A stretch of DNA of 64,000 nucleotides from Gracilimonas sp. (GCF_014762685.1 NZ_JABURM010000008.1:124001-188000); one strand, 5' to 3'; shown: positions 8,514 to 15,780, counted from the first letter of the stretch. Notes: generated from the letters alone by a model not told the origin. A program made the numbers and translations.

Positions 8514-8941
8514 GAGTGGGCAATTGGATTAGTTCGCGTTATGTATAGCTTCTGCAGTTCTGCAATTACATCAACCAATAGCGCTTTTTCTTCTGGTCGA
8601 AGTGAAAAAGTACCCGACCAAATAAGTAATAGGTTGGTGGCAGCACTGGCAGAGATACCGGCATAGGTCGAAAATTGCCCTGATCCATCCACTAAGGGAT
8701 ATATACTTTCTGCAATTCGTTTCGCGCCGATATCTCTTTCCAATGCCCTTCTGCCCAATTCAATAGCGATACTGATCCAGTCCTTGGCCGTCAAAGGTCT
8801 GTTTTCAATGCCCTGAATGATTCCAATTTGTGATTGTATGGCCCGTACATAGGTTATATAGCGGGCCGCAGAAGGGGAGTCGATAGCCATAAAATCCAAG
8901 GCAGCCTGTATTAATTTTTGATAGGGGAAGTGCATGCTCAT
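8510..8941 (-). CDS. Hypothetical helical protein of the phage-like operon
   Basis: A 143-residue protein, predicted mostly helical, with no signal peptide. One moderately hydrophobic stretch occurs near residues 95-108 (ASAATNLLLIWSG). I recognise no domain. It overlaps the Phd-like gene and the coiled-coil gene by 4 bp each, so it is part of the same translationally coupled train. Confidence 0.55.
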   Translation of the reverse strand: MSMHFPYQKLIQAALDFMAIDSPSAARYITYVRAIQSQIGIIQGIENRPLTAKDWISIAIELGRRALERDIGAKRIAESIYPLVDGSGQFSTYAGISASAATNLLLIWSGTFSLRPEEKALLVDVIAELQKLYITRTNPIAHS

Positions 8942-9666
8942 TGATTGGGGGTAGTTGGGTTATTTGCCTGAGTTTGCTCTTTCGGCTGAGCTTCCTCTAG
9001 AAGGGGCTCTGGTTGTGATGGCCTGGAAGTTTCAGGAAAATGTTCTGTAGGTTCACCAGATGAGATTGCTTCGTTTTCAGGTGCAGTGTTAATGGTCTCC
9101 GAAGGAGGTGTATAGGTTGCAATAGGGCCTAATCCATGCCGCTGCCCAACGATGATGCTTATTAATCCGCCAAGGGTATCAATTACCTCCGGGGTCTTTT
9201 TGACGAACTGTTCTACAAATTGATTTCCCGGAGACTGCTGAGCATTTTGATATTCCAGGTCTTTTTTGAACTGTTCACGGTCCAGTTTTTCAATTTCTTT
9301 TTCCAATTCATGGACCTTTGACGTGTTAGCTTCTTTAAGCCCATCGAGTTTATCTCTGAATTCCTCCTTCAGCCTGGCGATCTCATTCTGGTGGGCTAAC
9401 AGTAATTCGGTTTTATCTTGGGAAAGGTCTTTTCTGGCTTGAAAAAGCTCGTCGGTAATCTGTTGGATTTTGCGATTTGCATCCGTTAGTTGTCCTTCGA
9501 GCTGGAGGCAGCGCTCGTGGTAATAATTTCCAGCCATAGAAAACTTAGCCGGAATATTCATACTCGAATAAAACTCAGCCGGCGGTCGGCCGGGAGAAGC
9601 TTTTATAGCTCCGCCTATTTTATCATCAGCAAGCGTGTCGTGTATATGTTCTGAATGATCTGCCAT
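8938..9666 (-). CDS. Coiled-coil protein with Pro/Glu/Gln-rich tail
   Basis: A 242-residue protein from the ATG at 9666; a GTG at 9690 in frame is an alternative. Residues about 45-145 have strong heptad character (LEGQLTDANRKIQQI through ELEKEIEKLDREQF), so a long coiled coil is likely. The last 60 residues are disordered and rich in Pro, Glu, Thr and Gln. A scaffold, stalk or assembly role is possible in a structural operon. No catalytic motif is visible. Confidence 0.6.
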   Translation of the reverse strand: MADHSEHIHDTLADDKIGGAIKASPGRPPAEFYSSMNIPAKFSMAGNYYHERCLQLEGQLTDANRKIQQITDELFQARKDLSQDKTELLLAHQNEIARLKEEFRDKLDGLKEANTSKVHELEKEIEKLDREQFKKDLEYQNAQQSPGNQFVEQFVKKTPEVIDTLGGLISIIVGQRHGLGPIATYTPPSETINTAPENEAISSGEPTEHFPETSRPSQPEPLLEEAQPKEQTQANNPTTPNQ

Positions 9667-9819
9667 CTGTGTTCTGTTTGGTTCGAACACAGAATAGGCA
9701 GGATATAAATGGAGTTAAATGGCCCTTGGAGGAATAACTGGGGATGTGAGCAAGTAAAAATTTTCTGTAAGCACAAAAAATTGGAAAAAATTTATTGAGT
9801 GAATTGGAATTATTCTTTT

Positions 9820-10062
9820 TTACTCAATTTGTTTTTTCATGCTGAAAATGACCTGCTCAACTTGTTCTTTAGCAACTACAAAATGAGCGGGTTTTCGGGT
9901 GCGTTGATTGATAGCCATGGGACGGGGAGAAAGAAGAGGACGCACGCAATCATAAAAAAGGCTGCTTTTCATCCCCGTTTTTTCCTCTACATATACCTGG
10001 GCTTCTTTGATGGTCATTACTTCGCGGTCAATTATTTCTTGCATGGATTTTTCAGTCTGCAT
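9820..10062 (-). CDS. Small DNA-binding protein next to the heptamer array
   Basis: An 80-residue protein with a central segment (VMTIKEAQVYVEEKTGMKSS followed by LFYDCVRPLLSPR) that resembles the helix-turn-helix of excisionase or MerR-like small regulators. It is the first gene after the TGTTTCA-rich region and before the structural block. It is a natural candidate for the protein that binds the heptamers; this is inferred from position and fold only. Confidence 0.5.
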   Translation of the reverse strand: MQTEKSMQEIIDREVMTIKEAQVYVEEKTGMKSSLFYDCVRPLLSPRPMAINQRTRKPAHFVVAKEQVEQVIFSMKKQIE

Positions 10063-10127
10063 GGAGTTTCTAATTAGTGATGGTTATGTATTGATTTTCC
10101 GGTAAAACTCATTTTATTCCAAAAAAA

Positions 10128-10410
10128 TGTTTCAAATACCTAAAAATTACACTGAGGCATATTTAAAGGCTGATTTCTATGAAACATTTCCTGAAACATG
10201 CCTGTTTCACGATGGATTGCGTTTATTTTTGGGGTAAATAATTTCAATGATTTAGAAGAATTGCCCGTGAAACACAGATGAAACATTCTTGTTTCAGTAA
10301 AAAGGGTGAATGTTTCATGGTGTTTCATAAATGTTTCAGCAAAAGTTTCATAAAAAAGTGTATTAAAAGTATCATAAAGTATGTTTTTAGTATTTTGAAA
10401 CATTGAAACA
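10128..10410. repeat. Phased TGTTTCA/TGAAACA heptamer array, candidate origin or operator
   Basis: Twelve exact copies of TGTTTCA or its complement TGAAACA start at 10128, 10180, 10192, 10203, 10268, 10279, 10290, 10311, 10321, 10332, 10396 and 10404, plus AGTTTCA at 10344. Several neighbours are 10-12 bp apart, one turn of the helix (10192/10203, 10268/10279/10290, 10311/10321/10332/10344). The stretch is AT-rich and lies just downstream of the helicase gene and before the small DNA-binding gene. Such iteron-like arrays are typical of replication origins or cooperative operators. An 87-codon frame across it is dominated by the repeats and is not counted as a gene. Confidence 0.7.
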
Positions 10411-10460
10411 TAGATTTTCTTCTTTTTCGGTCTTTTCTATTCTATAGCTAAAAAAATAGC

Positions 10461-12776
10461 TCACGCCGAAGCTATTTCTTCTTTAAACAGTTCGGTGTTT
10501 TCCGTCCAGGGCTGGCTTCCAGCAGGCTTAAATTTGTCCCAGTTAAAGGCGTTGCGAAACAGCTCGTTTTCTACCGCATTCGGGAGGTAATAGCCCCGCT
10601 GACGAATGGTATCGGTCTTTAGGTTGCTGTAACTGTCAACAATGGTCCAGTTCACCACCTTAAGTTCGCCTTCCGGAGTCAAATCGCTTAAATCCCGAAG
10701 CTTCTCATCCACGATATCACGGCGAACCATGCCATCGGTGCCTCTTTTTTCGTATTCGTAGATGTCCCAGATCGCCTTGGCCCAAATTTTGAGTGTGCCG
10801 TCCTTGGTCCAATTGAAATGATGTACGGTTACCTTCAAAGATTGGATAAGCGTACCGATGGTTTCAATAAATTCGGTCAGTGGATCTTGAGAGGAGTAAC
10901 GGATGGCGGTTTTAACGACTTCATCGCGAGCAAAAAGGAAAAGATCTTGCCCGGTAACAGAAAGAAGCCGTTCGTCATTACGCTCCTTGGTAAAATTGCG
11001 GTAGTAGTCATCGTACATGGCCTTGTCTTTTACCTCATCGAGTTCTTCCAAAACACCCGAAATAACGTTCCGGTAGTCAGGGTTGAGCCAGTAGGAAACG
11101 GTAACCAGCGAGGCAAACTGGTTAATTTGCCGGTCTTGAAGCACCACGTCTTTCATTTTGTCGCCCAGTTCGTTTTTTACCGCTTCTTTGAGCTTGAGCC
11201 TGATACGTTCCATATCCCGAATGAAGTCTTTTCGGTTGAGAAGGTGGTAGTTTTTTAGAAAAGAAAGCATGAGCCGCTGAAGGGTAACCCGATCATTGAG
11301 TAGCTCTTTTACGTGATCTTCAGGTCCACGCGTCTTTTTGCTGTAATGAATGATCAGCGAACGGCTAAGCAGGTGATCGGTGGCCGGTAGAAAGTTGCTG
11401 CAAAAAAGTGGCATGGTACGCACGACTTTATGTTCCTTACCCCATTTGTTGCCTTTTTTGATGTTGGTGGGACGTGGCTTGAGTTCGAACCAAGAGTTCC
11501 AGATCTGGTCTTCAATCTTGGCCTTTTTACCAGGTACTTGGGGAACGTGCTCATCAATCCACTGGGGGATGTGGGATTTTTGTTCCAGCGCCTCGTCCAC
11601 AGATCGAGCCGGTGGAGTGTTCAAACTATCCAGGTGATTTATTCCAAAAAAATCCTGAATAAGCTTGGCCATTTCTCCTTTACCCACGTTTCCCTCACCA
11701 TACAGGTAGAGGAAGATGACATGCTTGTGAAGGGTGTAGATCTCGTCAAAAAACACGAAGGCAAACACGTAAGCGATAATTACCTTACCCCAAAGCCTGA
11801 ATTCCGTATTACCGCCCACCATACCGCAAAAGTGAAACTCAACTTCTACCAGTTTTTTATAAAATTCCTGGTCATTGTATAGGCTTTCCTGAGCATTTTG
11901 GAAATAACCATCGGGATTAGCGAGCCCTAAATCGTAATGAGGTAGGTGAATAGCATCTTCCGGGGGCTTTAAAAACTTGTTATCACCTACCGGAAAGGCT
12001 CCATCGCGCTGGGCAATGAGCTTTAGGTGATCAGATGGTTTTTTTGGGAAGCATACCAGCACGTTTCCGGCGAGTAAATACCGGGTTTTTTCAAATGAAA
12101 TGATCCCAAAGTGGTCAAACTCACGGACAATGCGTGGTTTAAACTCGATGTTTACATGCAGCCAGAAGCTTCGCATGTCTTCGTTCTTCATGTTTTTCAC
12201 CTGGAGCACGTCTTTATTCCATACGCTTTTGGAAAATTCCTCAACGCTATGGGTTTGGCCAGGCTCAAAATTGAAGGGTTTGTACATGGGAATGCCTCCC
12301 CGTAGATACCGGAGCTGTCCAACATAGGTGCGTTCCCATTCTTTCTTTTCCGGATTCCATTTTTCGATGATGGACTCCAAAATCAGATCAAAATCGGTTA
12401 CGGGTACTTTTTCTCCACCTCGTTTTCGTACCCATTGGTAGTTATCGAAATCCCGTTCGTATTCTTTGGCCGCATTTTCTTGAAACTTTTGGGCCAACCA
12501 GCGCTCATAGTCAACGGCCAGGTTCATTTCCGCGTACTGCCGTTCGCAGTCCTCTTTTATGGCAATAAATTCAACCATATTAAATTCATTACCATCGGAA
12601 TCTTTACAAATTTCTGTGTCGAGGTTTACTGTGAGGAAAGAATCGGGATTGTTTTCAGTGAACACATTCGGAATTCTTTCAATAAGAGTGGTAGTATCTG
12701 CTAAATGGGTAAATTCTTTAAACTCTTTTCGCAGATACCAACGCCAAAAATCGGCGTTGAACATGGGGTTTGTCAT
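10461..12776 (-). CDS. D5/DUF5906-type replicative helicase
   Basis: A 771-residue protein. Walker A is YGEGNVGKGE at about 359-368 (Lys366), followed by the acidic WIDEHVP and a run like those of the D5/P4 phage primase-helicase group (MPLFCSNFLPATDHLLSRS, with an arginine-finger-like end). The N-terminal 300 residues show no clear primase signature. The ATG shares one base with the stop of the CHC2 primase gene (TAATG). Together they would form the element's own replication pair: primase on one chain and hexameric helicase on the other. Confidence 0.75.
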   Translation of the reverse strand: MTNPMFNADFWRWYLRKEFKEFTHLADTTTLIERIPNVFTENNPDSFLTVNLDTEICKDSDGNEFNMVEFIAIKEDCERQYAEMNLAVDYERWLAQKFQENAAKEYERDFDNYQWVRKRGGEKVPVTDFDLILESIIEKWNPEKKEWERTYVGQLRYLRGGIPMYKPFNFEPGQTHSVEEFSKSVWNKDVLQVKNMKNEDMRSFWLHVNIEFKPRIVREFDHFGIISFEKTRYLLAGNVLVCFPKKPSDHLKLIAQRDGAFPVGDNKFLKPPEDAIHLPHYDLGLANPDGYFQNAQESLYNDQEFYKKLVEVEFHFCGMVGGNTEFRLWGKVIIAYVFAFVFFDEIYTLHKHVIFLYLYGEGNVGKGEMAKLIQDFFGINHLDSLNTPPARSVDEALEQKSHIPQWIDEHVPQVPGKKAKIEDQIWNSWFELKPRPTNIKKGNKWGKEHKVVRTMPLFCSNFLPATDHLLSRSLIIHYSKKTRGPEDHVKELLNDRVTLQRLMLSFLKNYHLLNRKDFIRDMERIRLKLKEAVKNELGDKMKDVVLQDRQINQFASLVTVSYWLNPDYRNVISGVLEELDEVKDKAMYDDYYRNFTKERNDERLLSVTGQDLFLFARDEVVKTAIRYSSQDPLTEFIETIGTLIQSLKVTVHHFNWTKDGTLKIWAKAIWDIYEYEKRGTDGMVRRDIVDEKLRDLSDLTPEGELKVVNWTIVDSYSNLKTDTIRQRGYYLPNAVENELFRNAFNWDKFKPAGSQPWTENTELFKEEIASA

Positions 12777-13540
12777 TATATAGTCAATTCTTTGAAATTA
12801 TCTGTTGCATAAGTGATGTACACAGACCGGGTGATGTTGTCAGGTATCCCTGCAATAAGCTGTATCACATCTTTTGTTGTAATTTTTTGAGTAGTCTGAG
12901 CGGAGCAATAGTCCACCCAGTCCATTTCCTGGAATTCATTGGAATAATCTGGAATAGCGAATACCTCCAGTTCTGCTTTTAAAGCTGCTTCAAAGGAAGG
13001 TTTAAGTATTTCCCAAGGAGTATCCTGAGCCACAAAAATGATTTTTTGAGCTCGTTTTTTTAAAAGTTTTGCCGCATCAAGGCTTAGCTTGTCATCTATG
13101 AAAAGAATAGGGGTGAATGACGTGTTGCCTTGTTTAAATGCTACGTAAACTTTCTTTGTCTTAAGGATTTCAGACTTCACAGAGGAGTACCCTGGAAGTA
13201 TATCGTTTTCTTTTTTTATAGCCTTCAGGTATTTTTTCCTACTTTTTTTTGAAATAGTTAGGTGATACCGGTCGGCGAATAAATAAATGACTTCATTGAA
13301 GGTGAGCCCATCGTAAAACATTACGAAACTAATCGCATTGCCCCATGCATCACAACCGTGGCATTTATATGTGCCTTTGATTTCATGCACATAAAATGAT
13401 GCTGTCTTTTCATTGTGAAAAGGACATAGTGCTTTATAGTAACTGCCAGATTTTTTTAAGGGAATGCGTTCAGAAATGATTTCGATAATATCATTTCTGG
13501 ATGCTTCCCTTACATGAGGTATAGCTTCGTAGAATGTCAA
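12776..13540 (-). CDS. CHC2 zinc-finger primase (short)
   Basis: A 254-residue protein. Residues 37-95 match a DnaG-type zinc-binding domain: Cys39-x2-His42 (LCPFHNEKTASF) and Cys60-x2-Cys63 (YKCHGCDAWG), followed by the typical GNAISFVM and NEVIYLFADRYH. Downstream, strands such as KIIFVAQDTPWEIL may be a degenerate TOPRIM, but the canonical acidic residues are not obvious. The likely start is a TTG at 13540. DnaG is usually over 550 residues, so this is a reduced phage/plasmid form working with the downstream helicase. Confidence 0.75.
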   Translation of the reverse strand: MTFYEAIPHVREASRNDIIEIISERIPLKKSGSYYKALCPFHNEKTASFYVHEIKGTYKCHGCDAWGNAISFVMFYDGLTFNEVIYLFADRYHLTISKKSRKKYLKAIKKENDILPGYSSVKSEILKTKKVYVAFKQGNTSFTPILFIDDKLSLDAAKLLKKRAQKIIFVAQDTPWEILKPSFEAALKAELEVFAIPDYSNEFQEMDWVDYCSAQTTQKITTKDVIQLIAGIPDNITRSVYITYATDNFKELTI

Positions 13541-13551
13541 TCAGGTCTGAC

Positions 13552-13740
13552 CTATTGCAAGATCACTCGGTTAAGTTTTTGTTTAGCCTCAATCAGAATC
13601 ACTGCGACTTGTTTGATATCTGCGTTCTTTTTATCCCTTATCAATAAGGAAAAGTCTTTAAGGTTCACTTCGTTTTCTATAAATGCAGCAAGCCCCCAAA
13701 TGGTAGTTCTGAGATCTTTGGTAAGTGGTTTCATACTCAT
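13552..13740 (-). CDS. Small hypothetical protein of the regulatory cluster
   Basis: A 62-residue acidic/basic helical protein with no recognised domain. Its ATG overlaps the stop of the upstream small gene (ATGA), and the primase gene follows after 11 bp. Coupling and strand support a real gene. Function unknown. Confidence 0.5.
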   Translation of the reverse strand: MSMKPLTKDLRTTIWGLAAFIENEVNLKDFSLLIRDKKNADIKQVAVILIEAKQKLNRVILQ

Positions 13741-13997
13741 ACTGAGTGCCTCTTTAACTCCGATACATGTATCAGGTGCTTGCCGTGTATATCTCTCTTT
13801 GTTTTTTTGTACTTACCTTTTCCAACATTATTTGAAACTGACTTGGGTTTGACATTAGCTAATAGCGCAAATTCTTTTGAATTCAGCCACTTTTTGTTTT
13901 GGAGGAGGGTATCGTTTACCAGTGAGCGTATAAGCTCCAATTGATTAGATAAGCCATCAATTGCATTAATTATTTGTTTTTGTTTTGTCTGAGTCAT
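13737..13997 (-). CDS. Excisionase-like small DNA-binding protein
   Basis: An 86-residue protein. The C-terminal half (KKWLNSKEFALLANVKPKSV then SNNVGKGKYKKTKRDIHG) has the layout of a MerR/Xis-like winged helix: helix-turn-helix, then a basic wing. The first 35 residues could form a dimerising coil. It lies among early regulatory genes, so a role as excisionase or early transcription factor is plausible. Confidence 0.5.
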   Translation of the reverse strand: MTQTKQKQIINAIDGLSNQLELIRSLVNDTLLQNKKWLNSKEFALLANVKPKSVSNNVGKGKYKKTKRDIHGKHLIHVSELKRHSV

Positions 13998-14244
13998 TTC
14001 CTTTCAAAAATTCTTCCCAAATGCTTGGGTGCTTCCTTTTACTTTGATTAATGGTTCTATTAATTACTTCACGTATCCAAGGGGTTTTGTCTGTGTCTTG
14101 CGCTACCCGAATTAAAGCGGCGTGTGAAATTCCAATGGAACCATCTGGCTTGGTAAGAGTGTTAGCAAAACCTTTTAAACTTCTTTGACTGATACCCAAC
14201 GCAAATTTTAATTGTGAATGTGTATTAGGTATTTGATTAGACAT
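13966..14244 (-). CDS. Cro-like helix-turn-helix protein, first gene of the leftward operon
   Basis: A 92-residue protein. Residues 10-55 resemble a lambda-repressor-type fold (LKFALGISQRSLKGFANTL then GISHAALIRVAQD). It is divergently transcribed from the repressor-like gene, with a perfect palindrome in the 76-bp gap. This is the usual place of Cro in a temperate switch. Its 3' end overlaps the next gene by 32 bp. Confidence 0.55.
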   Translation of the reverse strand: MSNQIPNTHSQLKFALGISQRSLKGFANTLTKPDGSIGISHAALIRVAQDTDKTPWIREVINRTINQSKRKHPSIWEEFLKGNDSDKTKTNN

Positions 14245-14257
14245 AATTATATTTAGT

Positions 14258-14276
14258 TACTTACACAGTGTAAGTA
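14258..14276. promoter_or_regulatory. Operator palindrome TACTTACAC-A-GTGTAAGTA
   Basis: A perfect inverted repeat with 9-bp arms and a 1-bp centre lies in the divergent gap between the Cro-like and repressor-like genes. The same core recurs, less perfectly, at 14768-14784 after the repressor gene. The placement and symmetry fit a repressor operator controlling both directions. Confidence 0.75.
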
Positions 14277-14320
14277 GATGAATTATAGTTAATTAACGAA
14301 TGGACGAAATTACAGATTAA

Positions 14321-14740
14321 ATGCATTCAAGCACAATTAAAAAAAACAGTATAGCCGAAAGAATTATTTTAATTAGCAATAGATATGGTTCGGCTAAAGA
14401 ATTTCTTATGAAATGTGGAATTAACAATTATTCGTTAATTACTGATTTGAAGTATGGCAGAATTAAAAAACCGGGATCTGAAGTATTAGCTCAGGTTGTT
14501 TTGGGCTCCGGATGTAATGGAACTTGGTTGCTTACCGGAAAGGGAGATATGTTTGGGAGCGTATCGGAAAGTTCAAATCTTAACTTTTCTGAGAAAGAAA
14601 AAATCGAAAACGCACTTACACTTCTTTTGAATTTTGATTTTAGTGAAAGTCAGAAAGGAATTTCAGAAGCGAAAGAGCTTGAAATTAAAGTTGCGGAGGC
14701 ACTTGTAAGACTTCTCAAAAAACACTCAAAATTAGATTGA
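14321..14740 (+). CDS. CI-like repressor, only rightward gene of the element
   Basis: A 139-residue protein. Residues 10-70 resemble the helix-turn-helix of phage CI-type regulators (IAERIILISNRYGSAKEFLMK, then YSLITDLKYGRIKKPGSEV, then GCNGTWLLTGKGDMFG), a pattern common in Bacteroidota-type prophage repressors. The C-terminal 60 residues are helical. There is no Ser-Lys peptidase dyad, so RecA-triggered self-cleavage is not expected. The coding sequence is noticeably AT-rich. Flanking operator copies on both sides suggest autoregulation. Confidence 0.65.
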   Translation: MHSSTIKKNSIAERIILISNRYGSAKEFLMKCGINNYSLITDLKYGRIKKPGSEVLAQVVLGSGCNGTWLLTGKGDMFGSVSESSNLNFSEKEKIENALTLLLNFDFSESQKGISEAKELEIKVAEALVRLLKKHSKLD

Positions 14741-14767
14741 ACCGAGGCACTTTTTATTTCTATATTT

Positions 14768-14784
14768 ACTTACACAATGTAAGC
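14768..14784. promoter_or_regulatory. Second, imperfect operator copy
   Basis: ACTTACACAATGTAAGC repeats the core of the 14258-14276 palindrome with mismatches at the centre and outer edge; the arms CTTACA/TGTAAG are intact. It sits 28 bp after the repressor stop and ahead of the CTATGTACAAT array, so the same protein may act at both ends of the repressor gene. Confidence 0.55.
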
Positions 14785-14800
14785 GAACGAAAAGGAACAG

Positions 14801-14898
14801 AATTGTACACAGTTAAAAACATAAAACCTCATTCTAATGCCAATGTACTATGTACAATCGGTAAAGAAAGTAGAGCTATGTACAATACTATGTACAAT
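14801..14898. repeat. CTATGTACAAT repeats near the element end, candidate recombinase arm sites
   Basis: CTATGTACAAT occurs exactly at 14848-14858, 14876-14886 and 14888-14898, with an inverted partial copy (AATTGTACAC) at 14801-14810. No convincing gene spans this stretch. It lies 50-150 bp inside the tRNA fragment that marks the right end. Short repeated sites at the tip of an integrated element are what integrase or excisionase arm-type sites look like. This is an inference; the integrase itself is not in the window. Confidence 0.5.
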
Positions 14899-14950
14899 TT
14901 TGATTCAGTTTTGGCTTATAAGGTGGGAAATCGCCGTTTATGATATCTCA

Positions 14951-15000
14951 GGATCCGTAGCTCAGTTGGTTAGAGCAGTCGACTCATAATCGATTGGTCG
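14951..15000 (+). tRNA. Truncated tRNA-Met(CAU)-like gene, 5' two-thirds only
   Basis: The first 50 bases read as acceptor strand GGATCCG, D-arm GCTC/GAGC, and an anticodon stem GTCGA/TCGAT closing the loop CTCATAA, with CAT at 14985-14987. The variable loop TGGTC follows. After that neither a T-arm (TTCGA flanked by complementary stems) nor the closing CGGATCC acceptor strand is found in the next 200 bases. It cannot make a working tRNA. Elongator tRNA-Met is the best match; tRNA-Ile2 read as CAU is an alternative. It probably marks an attachment site or a rearranged tRNA locus. Confidence 0.7.
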
Positions 15001-15281
15001 GCATTCCGGCGAAATCATCCTGTTTGAGAATATGAGGCGGAGCCTCAGGCGGGCGTTACGGAGCGGAGTCCCGGAACGAGGGTAAAGGCAACCAACCCGG
15101 CGAGGACACATATTCATTCGAACCGGAGGTTCTCTCATGCATTCCAAACCGGGAGGTTGGGAACGAGGACAAAATTTTTTTCCGTCTAGACAGAAATTTC
15201 AAAGCGTCCGGATCAAAATCTGGAAGCATCTATATGAAAATATAAAAGGCGCCGGGTTCATGAATAGCAGGGGCAGAGAAA
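15001..15281. other. Intergenic mosaic after the tRNA fragment
   Basis: No gene is recognised. The stretch contains short repeated words (GCATTCC, ACCGG-GAGGTT twice at about 15120-15160, GGAACGAGG twice) and a small hairpin GAGGCGGAGCCTC. The phrase CAACCAACCC also occurs at the ends of the family-A repeats downstream. A 70-codon frame here has no family-like features and runs into the 22-bp array, so it is not called. Confidence 0.5.
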
Positions 15282-15413
15282 AGTTCTCTAAAGAACTCGA
15301 AACACTTTTCTATAAAACTGAAATGAGTTTTCTAAAGAACTTGAAATAGTTTTCTAGAGAACTAAAATGAGTTTTCTATAAAACTCTTCTGACTTTTCTA
15401 AAGAATATCGAAT
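15282..15413. repeat. Six-unit palindromic array with exact 22-bp period
   Basis: A 16-bp near-palindrome, consensus AGTTTTCTAWARAACT, begins at 15282, 15304, 15326, 15348, 15370 and 15392, exactly 22 bp apart each time. The 6-bp connectors vary (CGAAAC, GAAATG, TGAAAT, AAAATG, CTTCTG). The last unit is decayed at its right arm. The regular spacing (about two helical turns) means a protein dimer would bind each unit on one face of the DNA. Such arrays are seen at iteron origins, partition sites and cooperative operators. It is too uniform to be a CRISPR array, since there are no unique spacers. Confidence 0.75.
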
Positions 15414-15485
15414 GCAGAATAAGGAATATTGAAGTTTTACGATAATCTGATGCATTGCCAATGGGCAACCAACCCAGCTCGCCCC

Positions 15486-15780
15486 GCCAACGGACCCTTC
15501 CTTGTTCCTTCCCTCCGTGACGCTGACGCTCCGCAAGGAAGGAGACGCTTATAGGATCTCAGTGATTAATTTTGACTTCCATTCCGAAAAGATTATTTCT
15601 AAAGCCCAATTCACAATCACAACTGTCACCAAGGCGTACCCTTTCCCTTGACGCATACCGGTTGGTATGCAACGGTTCCTCAAAAAGACAAAACAGCCCA
15701 ATCAACCCCGGCCCTAACAACAAAGTGCGTTAGGGAAAGGGACAGGGATAGGGTCCGTACGGAAGGCCAACCAACCCCTA
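15486..15780. repeat. Family-A repeat, copy A1
   Basis: About 295 bp. Bases 15534-15780 are identical over 247 bp to 18063-18309. The element opens with CGGACCCTTCC and closes with GGGTCCGTACGGAAGG, giving a short imperfect terminal inverted repeat, and contains internal hairpins (CCTTCC...GGAAGG; CATACCGGTTGGTATG). It ends 13 bp before the stop of the leftward SDR gene. It is non-coding. Confidence 0.85.

Noticed and set aside
10140-10403. Leftward 87-codon frame
   Set aside because: Its composition (repeated MF, ETF, HETF) comes from the TGTTTCA/TGAAACA array; no family features, and the array explains it better.
14737-14943. Rightward 68-codon frame after the repressor
   Set aside because: It starts at a TTG, spans the second operator and the CTATGTACAAT repeats, and has no recognisable domain.
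14951-15200. tRNA interrupted by a group I intron
   Set aside because: Bacterial tRNA introns of this type sit in the anticodon loop; here the break is in the variable loop and no 3' exon is found.
15137-15349. Rightward 70-codon frame
   Set aside because: It overlaps the tRNA-side repeats and the 22-bp array, and has no family-like features.
15282-15413. CRISPR array
   Set aside because: Units are 22 bp apart with only 6-bp connectors; there are no unique spacers and no cas genes.
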